Shown here piece after piece: positions 1 through 7,975 of a DNA stretch of 13,983 nucleotides. Each line of letters begins with the position of its first letter. Position 1 is the stretch's first letter. Position numbers and translations under genes: made by a program. The stretch lies in the NCBI GenBank assembly GCA_005879675.1, contig VBJE01000052.1, positions 1 through 13,983 on the forward strand, given 5' to 3'. The notes beneath the pieces are model-generated. The model was not told the DNA's origin, did not search any database, and saw nothing but the letters and a program-made list of their open reading frames with translations. The stretch comes from Chloroflexota bacterium. GTDB taxonomy: Bacteria; Chloroflexota; Dormibacteria; Dormibacterales; Dormibacteraceae.

Positions 1-1917
1 CGCCAGGACGCGCTGGGTGCCGATCTCGATGACGCGGCAGGTGGCGAATTTGAAGCGCTCGTTGGAGACGTCCTCCGAGGTGGTGCTGGCGAGGATGTCG
101 CGTGCTCGCGGGCCCCACAGGCCGATCGTCGTCATCGACGAGGTCAGGTCGGCGAGCTCAGCGCCGGCGACGAGCTGGTCTCGGAACCATTTCTTGTCCG
201 ACATTCCGGAGGCGCCCCCGGTGACGACCCGGAACTGCTCGTCTCCAAGCCGCATGATCGTGAGGTCGGACCTGAAGCCGCCTTCGGGACTGAGCACCGG
301 CGTGTAGACGACGCGGCCGGCGGGCACGTCCATCTGGCGCAGGGAGGTGCGCTGCACCGACGCCAGGGCGCCCGGCCCGACGATGTCGAAGATGGTGAAA
401 GCCGAGAGGTCGAACAAGCCCGCCCGCTCGCGCATCGCGAGGTGCTCGGCATTGATCAGCGGCGACCACCAGCGCGACTCCCACTCGGCCGTTCGGCGAG
501 TGACGCGGTCGCCGAACTCTTCGAGCAGCGGGGCGTTCGACTCGTACCACTGCGGCCGCTCCCAGCCGGCGGCCTCGAAGAAGAATGCTCCGAGCTCGAC
601 CTCGCGGGCGTGGAACGGGGCCAGGCGCACGTTGCGGTTGGAGGCCCACTGCTCGCTCGGGTGGACGATGCCGTAGGTCTTGTTGAAACCCTCGGCCGCC
701 CTCGCGCGCACGTGCGCGCGTGTCTTCTGGTGTTCGTGGAAGCGGGCGATGTCGGACGAGTGCAGGTCGATCTCCGACTCCCCGTGCACCATCCACTCGG
801 CCAACGCCTTGCCCGTGCCCGGGCCCTCCTTCACCCACACCGCCGCGGCCGACCACAGCCCCCTCACGTCGGGCGACTCGCCGAGCACGGGCATCCCGTC
901 AGGCGTGAGCGACAGGATGCCGTTGATGGCGTACTTCACCCCGACCGATTCGTCGCCGACGATCTCTGGCATGAGCTCGAGGGCGTGCTGCATCTGCTGG
1001 TCGAAGTCGGCCTGGGTGAACGGGAACTCGGTCGGCGACAGCGCCGCCTGCTCGACAGGCGGCAGGTCCTCGGGGTCGTAGAGGATCGGCCGGTGCGCGT
1101 AGGAGCCGATCTCCAGGTCGCCGCCAGCCTGGCGCTCGTACATGTTGGTGTCCATGTCGCGCACGATCGGATGCTCGATGTCGGACTTGGCGCCGCGGAA
1201 TCGCGGCACGGGCCCGATGTCGATCATCTGGTGAACGGCGGGCGTCAGCGGGATGCGCGTGCCGGCCATACGCGCGAGACGTGGGCTCCAGACCCCGCAT
1301 GTGATGACGACGACCTCGGCTTCGATGTCGCCCTGGGTCGTGCGCACGCGGCGCACCCGTCCGCCCTCGACGTCGATGCCGACCACCTCGGTCTTGGGGG
1401 CAACGTGCAGGGCGCCCGCGGCGACGCCGCGCTCCCGCATCAGCGTGCCCGCGCGCAGCGAGTCGACGACCCCGACGCCCTGGGTGTGGAAGCCGCCGAC
1501 GATCACCGACTCGTCGATATAAGGCACGAACTCCTTGACGTCGCCGGGCGTCAGCAGCGAGGTCCCGTCGATGCCCCAGGAGCCGGCCGATGCCATGCGA
1601 CGCGTGAGCTCCTGCATCCGCTCCTTCGTGCGCGCCACCTCGATGCCTCCGGACTGGATGAAGACGCCCATCTCTCTGTACTGACGCACGCTCTCCGTGG
1701 TCAGCGCGGTCATCTCTTTGGAGTGATCGACGAGGTAGATGAAGTTCGACGCATGGCCGGTCGAGCCGCCGGGGTTCGGCAGCGGGCCCTTGTCGAGGAG
1801 AACGATGTCGCGCCAGCCCAGCCTCGTCAGGTGGTAGGCGAGGCTGTTGCCGACGATCCCGCATCCGATGACGACTGCCCGCGCGTGGCTGGGAAGGCCG
1901 TTTTCCGTCGCCATCAT
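1..1917 (-). CDS. FAD-dependent oxidoreductase with GcvT domain, dimethylglycine/sarcosine dehydrogenase-like (partial, C-terminus off the window)
   Basis: The frame is open from ATG at 1917 to the window edge (639 codons, no stop). Residues 14-23 carry the FAD-binding Rossmann motif VVIGCGIVG. His55 lies in GGSTGHAS, the place where dimethylglycine and sarcosine dehydrogenases attach FAD covalently. LTPDGMPVLGE near residue 337 closes the DAO fold. A short FAO-type middle region follows, then a GcvT (aminomethyltransferase-like, folate-binding) domain from about residue 440, with AMRERAGLFDLSAF near 495 and LWGPRARDIL near 610. Family members are about 800-850 residues, so roughly 200 are missing to the left. 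By family, such enzymes N-demethylate an amine and pass the one-carbon unit to tetrahydrofolate; the substrate here is unknown. The start overlaps the nucleotidyltransferase stop by 4 bp (ATGA); the second ATG at 1914 is an alternative start. It is the last visible gene of the operon and a diverged paralogue of the gene at 9768-11924. Confidence 0.9.
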   Translation of the reverse strand, partial: MMATENGLPSHARAVVIGCGIVGNSLAYHLTRLGWRDIVLLDKGPLPNPGGSTGHASNFIYLVDHSKEMTALTTESVRQYREMGVFIQSGGIEVARTKERMQELTRRMASAGSWGIDGTSLLTPGDVKEFVPYIDESVIVGGFHTQGVGVVDSLRAGTLMRERGVAAGALHVAPKTEVVGIDVEGGRVRRVRTTQGDIEAEVVVITCGVWSPRLARMAGTRIPLTPAVHQMIDIGPVPRFRGAKSDIEHPIVRDMDTNMYERQAGGDLEIGSYAHRPILYDPEDLPPVEQAALSPTEFPFTQADFDQQMQHALELMPEIVGDESVGVKYAINGILSLTPDGMPVLGESPDVRGLWSAAAVWVKEGPGTGKALAEWMVHGESEIDLHSSDIARFHEHQKTRAHVRARAAEGFNKTYGIVHPSEQWASNRNVRLAPFHAREVELGAFFFEAAGWERPQWYESNAPLLEEFGDRVTRRTAEWESRWWSPLINAEHLAMRERAGLFDLSAFTIFDIVGPGALASVQRTSLRQMDVPAGRVVYTPVLSPEGGFRSDLTIMRLGDEQFRVVTGGASGMSDKKWFRDQLVAGAELADLTSSMTTIGLWGPRARDILASTTSEDVSNERFKFATCRVIEIGTQRVLA

Positions 1918-2675
1918 TCCGGCTGGTAGGGCGAGCGCGTCTCCTCCGGCAGCTCATACCAGCGGACGCGGTCGCCGAGCTGCGCCCGCAGGCGCCACTT
2001 CAAAGGCTTGGGCGCGCCCTCGATCACCTTCCAGAGCTCGTCGAGGCGCGCGTTGACGAGCCGCCGGTCGACCTCGAGCTCTTCGAGCATCTCCCTGAGC
2101 CGCTCGGTGTTCACCTGCAGCGTGCGGTAGAAACCCCAGTCCTCGGCCGCGACGCGCGCGATGTACGCCGCCTCGATCGCGTCCTCGTGGGCGTTGGGCT
2201 CCACGGAGTGGTCGAGCATCAGAGCGATCATGTCCACCAGGTCCTTGCGGTTGACCTCGTAGATCTGGAGCTTGCTCAGCAACAGGTCGGAGGGGCTGAC
2301 CGCGGGATGCTCGTGCTCGAGGCGCCCGCGCAGGTCGATCGCGTGTGACATCCGGAAGACGTCGATGAACACGTCGACCTGGCGCCCGTGGTGCGCGTCG
2401 TAGAAGTAGAGGCGGCGGTCGCCGTTCATCAGGTTGAAGCGGTCGTTGGCCTCGTAGCCAAGCTCCTGGAACAGCTCGAGGACTCGTTTGCGGTCTCGCT
2501 TCGAGATGGCGTAGTCGAGGTCGCCGTACTTGCGCTTCAGGGGCGCCTTGCGCGCGCTGGGCGAGTGGGCGTGGATGCCCGCGCCGCCGAGAAGCTTCAG
2601 CCCGACTCTTTTCTTCCTGGCCGCCTCGGCGATGCGCTCGGACTCCTCGATGGGGTCCTCGTGAGGCTTGGTCAC
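1914..2675 (-). CDS. Nucleotidyltransferase-fold protein (MNT/AbiEii-like)
   Basis: The product is 253 residues and starts at GTG 2675, which shares GTGA with the stop of the aldehyde dehydrogenase. The core looks like a polymerase-beta-type nucleotidyltransferase: LLGGAGIHAH (Gly30-Gly31), then GDLDYAI with Asp52 and Asp54, then VDVFIDVF with Asp101 as the likely third metal ligand. The segment SKLQIYEVNRKDLVDMIALM around residues 135-155 resembles the Lys...Lys-Asp-x-x-Asp pattern seen in AbiEii-type proteins. The C-terminal third is charged and helical. Members transfer a nucleotide to a protein, RNA or small molecule; the target here is unknown. No adjacent antitoxin-like partner (AbiEi) is seen. 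It sits between the aldehyde dehydrogenase and the oxidoreductase with 4-bp overlaps on both sides, so it is translated with the catabolic genes. Fold assignment is fairly secure; function is open. Confidence 0.8.
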   Translation of the reverse strand: MTKPHEDPIEESERIAEAARKKRVGLKLLGGAGIHAHSPSARKAPLKRKYGDLDYAISKRDRKRVLELFQELGYEANDRFNLMNGDRRLYFYDAHHGRQVDVFIDVFRMSHAIDLRGRLEHEHPAVSPSDLLLSKLQIYEVNRKDLVDMIALMLDHSVEPNAHEDAIEAAYIARVAAEDWGFYRTLQVNTERLREMLEELEVDRRLVNARLDELWKVIEGAPKPLKWRLRAQLGDRVRWYELPEETRSPYQPE

Positions 2676-4138
2676 TCAGGCGAGATCTCGATGACGATGG
2701 TCTTCAGGTCGGTCATCTGCTCGAGCGCGAAGCGGCCTCCGACTCGCCCGATGCCGCTCTTCTTGCCGGCCCGGCCGCCGAAAGGCAGGTGCGCCTCCCA
2801 GTAGTTGGTCGACTCGTTCACGTTCACCCACCCTGTTTCCAGCGCGTCGGCAAAGCGGAGCGCGCGCGAGAGGTCCCTGGTGTACACGGCGCCGAGCAGG
2901 CCGTAGGGCGAGTCGTTCGCCAGCGCGAGCGCCTGCTTCTCGTCGCGGAACTTGATGATCGGCGCGATCGGGCCGAACGTCTCCTCGCGGCTCACCCGCA
3001 TGTCGGGCTCCACGCCGTCGAGGATCGTCGCGTGGTAGTAGAGGCGGGTCGGAAAACCCTTCGCGCGCTCGCCGCCGAGGACGAGCTTCGCGCCCCGCTT
3101 CACGGCGTCGGCGACATGCTGGTCCATCTTGGTCGCCACACCCTCGTTGTTCAGCGGTCCGAGCGTGGTGTCGTCCGCGAAGGGATCGCCCAGGCGAAGC
3201 GCCCGCGCCGCGTCCGCGAGCCGGGCGACGAACTCGTCGCGCACCGGCTCCTCGACCAGGATGCGCTCGCCCGCGGTGCAGCTCTGGCCGGCGCAGAGGT
3301 AGCAGCCGACGATCGCGCCCTCCACCGCCTTGCCGAGGTCGGCGTCGGCGAACACCACCTGCGGGCCGTTGCCGCCCAGCTCCAGCATCACGTGCTTTCC
3401 CGCGGCGCGCTTGGCGACCGAGGCGCCGGTCTCGGTCGAGCCCACGAACCCGACGCCGTCGACCAGCGGATGCCCGGCCACCTCGTCGCCGACCTCGGCT
3501 CCGGGCCCGGTCACGAGGTTCGCGGTGCCGGCGGGCCAGTCAGCCTCAGCGATGCACTCCATCAGCGCGATGGAGATGACGCTGGTCGATGAGGCCGGCG
3601 TCCACACGAGCGTGTTGCCCGCCGCGAGCGCGGGCGCGATGAGCTCCGCGGCCATCGTGAGCGGCCAGTTCCAGGGGGTGATGATCCCGTACACGCCGCG
3701 CGGGTAGTGGCGCGCGAAGACGAGCTTGGTCGGGCTGGCCGACGGGAGCACGCGCCCCTCGAGCCGTTTCAGGTCTTCGGCCGCGATGCGGAAGTACTCG
3801 ATGCACTCGTCGACCTCGCCCAAAGCCTCGGCCCGGAACGGCTTGCCCTGGTCGAGCGTCAGCAGGCGGCCGATCTCCTCGCGGCGCTTCTCGATCGCCT
3901 CGGCGATCCTGTGCAGGCGCTTCGAGCGCTCGAAGCCTTTCAGCCCCGCCATCGCGGCGCGAGCCTTGTGCGCCGCCTCGATCGCGCGCTGCGCGTCGGC
4001 GCGCGTGCCCTTCGGAACCTCGGCGATGACCTCGCCGGTCACCGGGCTGTCGGCGTCGAAATGCTCGCCGCTTTCCGACTCCACCCAGCTGCCGGATATG
4101 AACATTTGCTTGACCGTTTTGGCGACGTCGATGGTCAT
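2672..4138 (-). CDS. NAD(P)-dependent aldehyde dehydrogenase
   Basis: The product is 488 residues, the usual length for the ALDH superfamily. Diagnostic elements in order are ITPWNWPL (about 152-159), VGFVGSTETG near 230, the general base Glu252 in MLELGGNGP, the catalytic Cys286 in GQSCTAGERILV, and EETFGPIAPI further on. It should oxidise an aldehyde to the acid, plausibly the product of the adjacent alcohol dehydrogenase; betaine aldehyde or a semialdehyde are possible substrates, not shown. ATG 4138 is chosen because the ALDH fold begins there, it overlaps the upstream stop by 4 bp (ATGA), and GGAG lies 10 bases upstream. The frame stays open to 4339, but that part reads as low-complexity Arg-rich shadow of the alcohol dehydrogenase. 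The cofactor-binding Lys of the usual KPA motif is replaced: the sequence reads LVWTPASST, with Thr180 at that place. Confidence 0.95.
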   Translation of the reverse strand: MTIDVAKTVKQMFISGSWVESESGEHFDADSPVTGEVIAEVPKGTRADAQRAIEAAHKARAAMAGLKGFERSKRLHRIAEAIEKRREEIGRLLTLDQGKPFRAEALGEVDECIEYFRIAAEDLKRLEGRVLPSASPTKLVFARHYPRGVYGIITPWNWPLTMAAELIAPALAAGNTLVWTPASSTSVISIALMECIAEADWPAGTANLVTGPGAEVGDEVAGHPLVDGVGFVGSTETGASVAKRAAGKHVMLELGGNGPQVVFADADLGKAVEGAIVGCYLCAGQSCTAGERILVEEPVRDEFVARLADAARALRLGDPFADDTTLGPLNNEGVATKMDQHVADAVKRGAKLVLGGERAKGFPTRLYYHATILDGVEPDMRVSREETFGPIAPIIKFRDEKQALALANDSPYGLLGAVYTRDLSRALRFADALETGWVNVNESTNYWEAHLPFGGRAGKKSGIGRVGGRFALEQMTDLKTIVIEISPE

Positions 4139-5307
4139 TTCCCCTTGGCTCCATTCATCCGGTTCTTGCCCAGCTCGAAGGCGTCGCGCGGGTTGCCTAT
4201 CGTCTGCGGGTCGGCGAAGGCCTTGTCCGCGAGCATCGGGATCTCGTCTTCGCCGAAGCCGAGCTCCTGCATGCTGGGAATGTCCACGTCGACCGTCAGC
4301 TGGTGCACGTACTCCACGGCCATCTCCGCCGCGCGCCACGTGGAGACGCCGCGCGTGTCAAGGCCGAAGGCGGCGGCCATGCGCGCGAACCGCTCCGGCT
4401 CGCCCGAGTGGTTGTACTCCATGACGGGCCCCAGGAGTCTCGCCGTGAGCGCGCCGTGCGGCGCGTCGTGCACGCCGCCCGCGGTCTGGCTCATGGCGTG
4501 CGCGGCGCCCGCCGAGTCGGTGCCATAGGCGAGCCCGGCCAGCATGGCCGCCGCGCTCATGTGGTAGCGCGCTTCGAGGTTGCCGGCCTGCGAGAACGCG
4601 ACCCGCAGGTGGCGGGCGACGTACTCCATCGCGAGCAACGCGACGGCGTCGGTGAACGGCTGGTGGTACGACATCGTGAAGCACTCCACGGCGTGGGCGA
4701 GCGCGTCCATGCCGGTGCCGGCCGTGACTGGTGGTGGGAGCTTCACCGTGAGCTCGGGGTCGATGACCGCGACCCACGCCGCGATGTCAGAAGTGCCGCC
4801 GACGTTGAACTTGATCTTGCGCTTCGGGTCGGTGATGACCGCCCACAGGGTGACCTCGCTGCCCGTGCCGGCGGTGGTGGGCACCGCGATCATCGGCGGG
4901 ATGCGGGACCGGATGGGGCTGTGGCCCCACTCGTAGTCGACGATGCTGCCGTCGTGCACGGCGACGACGCCGATGCCTTTGGCGGTGTCGATCGAGCTGC
5001 CGCCGCCGATCGCGACGAGGCCATCGCAGCCCTGAGCCCGATACTCCTTCGCGCCGGCGTCGACGAGCTCGACGCCCGGGTTCGCCCGCACCCTGTCGAA
5101 GACGACCGGCTCGACGTCGGAGCTCCGCAGCGCTTCGAGAGCGGTGTCGAGGAGACCCGCCGCCTTGACGCCCGCGTCGGTGACGAGCAGCGGCCGGCGG
5201 ATGCCGAGCAGGCTCGCCTCGCGGCCGAGCTCCTGGATCGCGCCCAGGCGCTGGACGAGTCGCGTCGGGCTCTGGTAGGTGCGGAGGGTGTACTCGAGCA
5301 TCGCCAT
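4135..5307 (-). CDS. Iron-containing alcohol dehydrogenase (group III)
   Basis: The product is 390 residues, typical of the Fe-ADH family. GGGSSIDTAKG (residues 101-111) is the NAD-binding loop, and VPTTAGTGSEVT (142-153) is the family hallmark. The four metal ligands are in place with the spacing known from lactaldehyde reductase FucO: Asp201 and His205 in GMDALAHAVE, then His270 and His284 in AHAMSQTAGG and HDAPHG. It should interconvert an alcohol and an aldehyde with NAD(P). Because an aldehyde dehydrogenase follows with a 4-bp overlap, it probably makes that enzyme's substrate. The start at 5307 lies 11 bases after a strong hairpin and has no recognisable Shine-Dalgarno. A second in-frame ATG at 5301 is possible. 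The substrate is not readable from the sequence; a choline-type alcohol is only an inference from the neighbours. Confidence 0.95.
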   Translation of the reverse strand: MAMLEYTLRTYQSPTRLVQRLGAIQELGREASLLGIRRPLLVTDAGVKAAGLLDTALEALRSSDVEPVVFDRVRANPGVELVDAGAKEYRAQGCDGLVAIGGGSSIDTAKGIGVVAVHDGSIVDYEWGHSPIRSRIPPMIAVPTTAGTGSEVTLWAVITDPKRKIKFNVGGTSDIAAWVAVIDPELTVKLPPPVTAGTGMDALAHAVECFTMSYHQPFTDAVALLAMEYVARHLRVAFSQAGNLEARYHMSAAAMLAGLAYGTDSAGAAHAMSQTAGGVHDAPHGALTARLLGPVMEYNHSGEPERFARMAAAFGLDTRGVSTWRAAEMAVEYVHQLTVDVDIPSMQELGFGEDEIPMLADKAFADPQTIGNPRDAFELGKNRMNGAKGK

Positions 5308-5318
5308 TTAGAACAAGA

Positions 5319-5344
5319 GGCCGCCGGGCGTGAGCCCGGCGGCC
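5319..5344 (-). terminator. Perfect 11-bp GC hairpin between permease and alcohol dehydrogenase; terminator or attenuator candidate
   Basis: Positions 5319-5329 pair perfectly with 5334-5344 (arm GGCCGCCGGGC) around a 4-base loop. On the minus strand the stem is followed by TCTTGTTCT, a broken T-tract, which is the layout of an intrinsic terminator. It begins 9 bases after the permease stop and ends 11 bases before the alcohol dehydrogenase ATG. It may be a leaky terminator, an mRNA-stabilising 3' end for the permease message, or a block to ribosome entry on the next gene. The stem is certain; the role is inference. Confidence 0.6.
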
Positions 5345-5353
5345 GTTGACATG

Positions 5354-7012
5354 CTACTCAACCGGAATCTCGTGGTGGATGCGGCTCAGGTCGATGCCTT
5401 GCCGGTTGCGCACGATGCGCGCGGCCACGTAGATGACGACCGCCACCACATAGGTGCCGGCAAAGTACAACACCGAATTCGTCGTCTTCTGGAACGACGT
5501 CCCGTAAAGGTTGTCCGGGTTGAACGACCACTGGTAGAGCATGAACAGCAGGAACAATCCGGTGACCACGCCGACGATCGTGATCGCCGGCACCCCCGCG
5601 ACCTTGTACCGCGCTATCGGTGATGCCTCGTACAGGTCCCTGCGCCGCCAGGGCAGGATGACCGCGGCGACCACGGTGGCCAGGAACGTCAAGGCGAGCA
5701 CAGCGGTGGCATCCAGGAACACGCTCTGGAAATCGGGCCGGTAGGCCCAGATCGCGCTGACCACGATGGAGGGGACGATCATCAGCGCGAGAGATCCATA
5801 CGGCACGCGCCGCTTGGCCGAGATGTTCGCTGCCCACGACGGAAGAACCCGGTCGAAGGCGGCGGCGAAGATCACGCGCGTCGAGGAGAGGAACAGCGTG
5901 CCCGCCCACCCGAAGAACCACAGCCCCATGACGATGATGAGCAGCGCCTGGAAGAGGTGGTTGTCGACGAGCCAGCCGGCGAACATCACCGGGTAAGGCC
6001 AGGTCGTGACGGGCGGCGCATCACCACCGTAGAACGCGTAGTTGTAATAAGCAGCGTTGGCGGCGTTGTAGAACTGCCAGCCCATCGTCTTGACGACCAG
6101 GATCAGCACCAGCGCCACCATGCCAACGGTCACCCACAGGCCCCAGAACATGCTCCAGAACGGCCGGCGGATGTCCTTGGCCCCGCGCACCTCGCCGTAG
6201 AGCGTGGCGCCCCAGTTGGGCCACAGGAGGTAGAAGGCGAGGAAGGGCAGGACCAGGAAGATCGGTCCCAGCTGAAACGCGCTGAAGTCGTGCTGCGTGT
6301 ACCCGGCCTTGGTGCCGAGGTCGATCGTCGCCTGGTATGCGTTGCCGCTGGCCCCGAACAGGCTCGCGGCTTCGCGGTTGAAGGCGTTCTGGAAGTCGCT
6401 CTGGCTGGCGAAAAGCAGAAGGCCGCAGACGACCGCCAGTCCGACGAGCCCGATCCAGAAGCAGATCTTCTGGATGCGGGCGTATGTCTCCATGCCCAGC
6501 GTCACCACGACGCTCACGAACGCGAGCACGACCAGGCAGCTCACGAAGACGCCGGTCTGGCTCGTGATGAAGGTCGCCAGGCCTGTCCACCCGAGGGTGT
6601 AGGCGAGAGGCAGGAAGAACTGGACGTTGAGGATGTTGGCGTAGATCGGCGCCCAGAGGAAGAGCGTGAACCACCACCCGGTGATGGAGAGCACGAAGCC
6701 GAGCCCCCCGCCGAGCACGCGGCTCTGCCACGCGTAGTCCCCGCCGGTGCGGGGCATCACGCTGACCAGCATCGCGTAGGTGACGACGAGAAACGTCGTC
6801 AGCACGCCGAAGATGAGGATCGCGGCCAGCAGCTGTGCGTCCGGGACCCAGTACACGTAGGACATTCCGTACAGGCCGAGCGTGATCAAGTTGACTGACC
6901 AGAACGAATAGACAAAGGCATCGAACGTCGACCAGGCCTTGACGAGCCCGGTCGCGTTGCGCAGGAACAGCCCGGGCCGCGCCGCAGCCGTCCCCAGTGT
7001 GGTGTCCGCCAT
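5354..7012 (-). CDS. APC-family amino acid/polyamine/organocation permease
   Basis: This 552-residue inner-membrane protein has about twelve hydrophobic segments. The N-terminal pattern is that of APC permeases: a first helix around residues 28-55, a second around 60-87, then MPRTGGDYAWQSR just before the third helix, which matches the family's PR-x-GGDY signature. Two aromatic-rich, probably external, insertions (around residues 205-235 and 315-345) make it longer than many members. The C-terminus is short and charged. It probably imports an amino acid or amine by cation symport, supplying the downstream oxidative enzymes. The start at 7012 is supported by a strong AAGGAGG 8 bases upstream. 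The gene lies 24 bp after the metallophosphoesterase and ends in TAG. Substrate unknown. Confidence 0.93.
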   Translation of the reverse strand: MADTTLGTAAARPGLFLRNATGLVKAWSTFDAFVYSFWSVNLITLGLYGMSYVYWVPDAQLLAAILIFGVLTTFLVVTYAMLVSVMPRTGGDYAWQSRVLGGGLGFVLSITGWWFTLFLWAPIYANILNVQFFLPLAYTLGWTGLATFITSQTGVFVSCLVVLAFVSVVVTLGMETYARIQKICFWIGLVGLAVVCGLLLFASQSDFQNAFNREAASLFGASGNAYQATIDLGTKAGYTQHDFSAFQLGPIFLVLPFLAFYLLWPNWGATLYGEVRGAKDIRRPFWSMFWGLWVTVGMVALVLILVVKTMGWQFYNAANAAYYNYAFYGGDAPPVTTWPYPVMFAGWLVDNHLFQALLIIVMGLWFFGWAGTLFLSSTRVIFAAAFDRVLPSWAANISAKRRVPYGSLALMIVPSIVVSAIWAYRPDFQSVFLDATAVLALTFLATVVAAVILPWRRRDLYEASPIARYKVAGVPAITIVGVVTGLFLLFMLYQWSFNPDNLYGTSFQKTTNSVLYFAGTYVVAVVIYVAARIVRNRQGIDLSRIHHEIPVE

Positions 7013-7020
7013 GTGTGCTT

Positions 7021-7027
7021 CCTCCTT
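7021..7027 (-). promoter_or_regulatory. Strong Shine-Dalgarno of the permease
   Basis: AAGGAGG on the minus strand, 8 bases before ATG 7012, fixes the permease start. It is the best ribosome binding site in the window and contrasts with the apparent lack of one before the alcohol dehydrogenase. Confidence 0.85.
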
Positions 7028-7036
7028 ACCTCTTCA

Positions 7037-7972
7037 TCATCCGTTCACCAGCTGGTAGCTCTTGATTCCCTTCTTGGGGTCGAGCTGGATGATCGCCCCC
7101 ATGAGCATTCCCTCCTCGTAGGCGCTGCCCGGGTTGATGGACAGCGTCTTGCCGATCTTGATCGCGCCCTTGCTCTCGTGGATGTGGCCGTGCAGGGAGA
7201 GCAGGGGCTGGTGCTTCTCGATTGCGGCGCGAACCGCGGTCGAGCCGACCGGGCGCAGCGCGCGCCCACCATGCATCAGCTTGAGGTCGGCGTCGATCGC
7301 GGGCGCCTCGTCGAGACCTGACTTGTATGGCGGGCAGTGCAGGTTGAAGATTGCCCGCGAGGGATCGTCGATCTTCGAGGCCATGCTTTCGATGCGCTCG
7401 GCGAGCTGCTCCTCGGAGTCCTCGCGGTGGGTCTTCCACGGCGTCGGGTTGGACCAGCCGGTCGAGATCATGGCGAAGCCGTCGATGTCCACCATCCGGC
7501 CTTCGCCGAGCTCCACCAGCTCCGCGCGCCGCACGACCTCGTCGACCTCCATCTCGTCGTCGTTGCCCGGGCAGACGAAGCAGCGGATGCCGCTGCCGCG
7601 CAGCTTCTCCGCGGCCATGCCCATCCAGCGCTCGACCCCGTCGAGCATCACCTCCTGGAAGCACTCGGCGCGCTTTCGGGGATCCCCGTCCAGCTCGTGC
7701 AGGCGCTCGACGCTCATGCGCAGCGGGTAGTAGCCCTTGCGGCGGATGTTGGCCTCGACCTCACCGACCTGCTCGGCGGACACAGCCTGCTGCTCGCCGC
7801 CGAGCGCCACGGTGAAGTGGCCGTTCTCGGAGACGATGGGCACGATCGCCTTGCCGGTCATGTCGCCGCCGCAGATCAGCACGTCGGCGTCGTAGAAGCG
7901 GGCGGCGTTGAGGAACTTCTTCCAGCACACCTCGGAGCCGTGGAGGTCGGTGGCGAAAAAGATCTTAGGCAC
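7037..7972 (-). CDS. Calcineurin-like metallophosphoesterase
   Basis: The product is 311 residues. It carries the whole dinuclear-metal motif set of the superfamily: Asp9-x-His11 in ATDLHG, GGDMTGK with Asp37, GNDDE with Asn137-Asp138, His212 in NLHCPPYKSG, and His263-x-His265 in GHIHES. No signal peptide is seen, so it is cytoplasmic. Such enzymes hydrolyse phosphomonoesters or diesters; the substrate cannot be read. Given the choline-kinase-like gene nearby, a phosphorylated or glycerophospho-linked amino alcohol is conceivable, but a nucleotide substrate is equally possible. The start is GTG 7972 with GGAGGGG 6 bases upstream, 3 bases after the regulator's stop, so the two genes are tightly coupled. 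The closing residues GSAYEEG (NPGSAYEEG) are usual for YfcE-like and related phosphodiesterases. Confidence 0.93.
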   Translation of the reverse strand: MPKIFFATDLHGSEVCWKKFLNAARFYDADVLICGGDMTGKAIVPIVSENGHFTVALGGEQQAVSAEQVGEVEANIRRKGYYPLRMSVERLHELDGDPRKRAECFQEVMLDGVERWMGMAAEKLRGSGIRCFVCPGNDDEMEVDEVVRRAELVELGEGRMVDIDGFAMISTGWSNPTPWKTHREDSEEQLAERIESMASKIDDPSRAIFNLHCPPYKSGLDEAPAIDADLKLMHGGRALRPVGSTAVRAAIEKHQPLLSLHGHIHESKGAIKIGKTLSINPGSAYEEGMLMGAIIQLDPKKGIKSYQLVNG

Positions 7973-7975
7973 TGC

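Noticed and set aside
442..1929. Plus-strand open frame of 495 codons
   Set aside because: It lies antisense to the FAD/GcvT oxidoreductase, is rich in Arg, His, Val and Asp with no recognisable domain, and is a product of high GC at third positions of the real gene.
1914..2675. Toxin-antitoxin pair of the AbiE type
   Set aside because: Only the nucleotidyltransferase-like half is present; no small antitoxin gene adjoins it and both neighbours are metabolic enzymes.
4139..4339. N-terminal extension of the aldehyde dehydrogenase
   Set aside because: It overlaps the 3' end of the alcohol dehydrogenase in another frame, is low-complexity, and the ATG at 4138 has the 4-bp overlap and normal family length.
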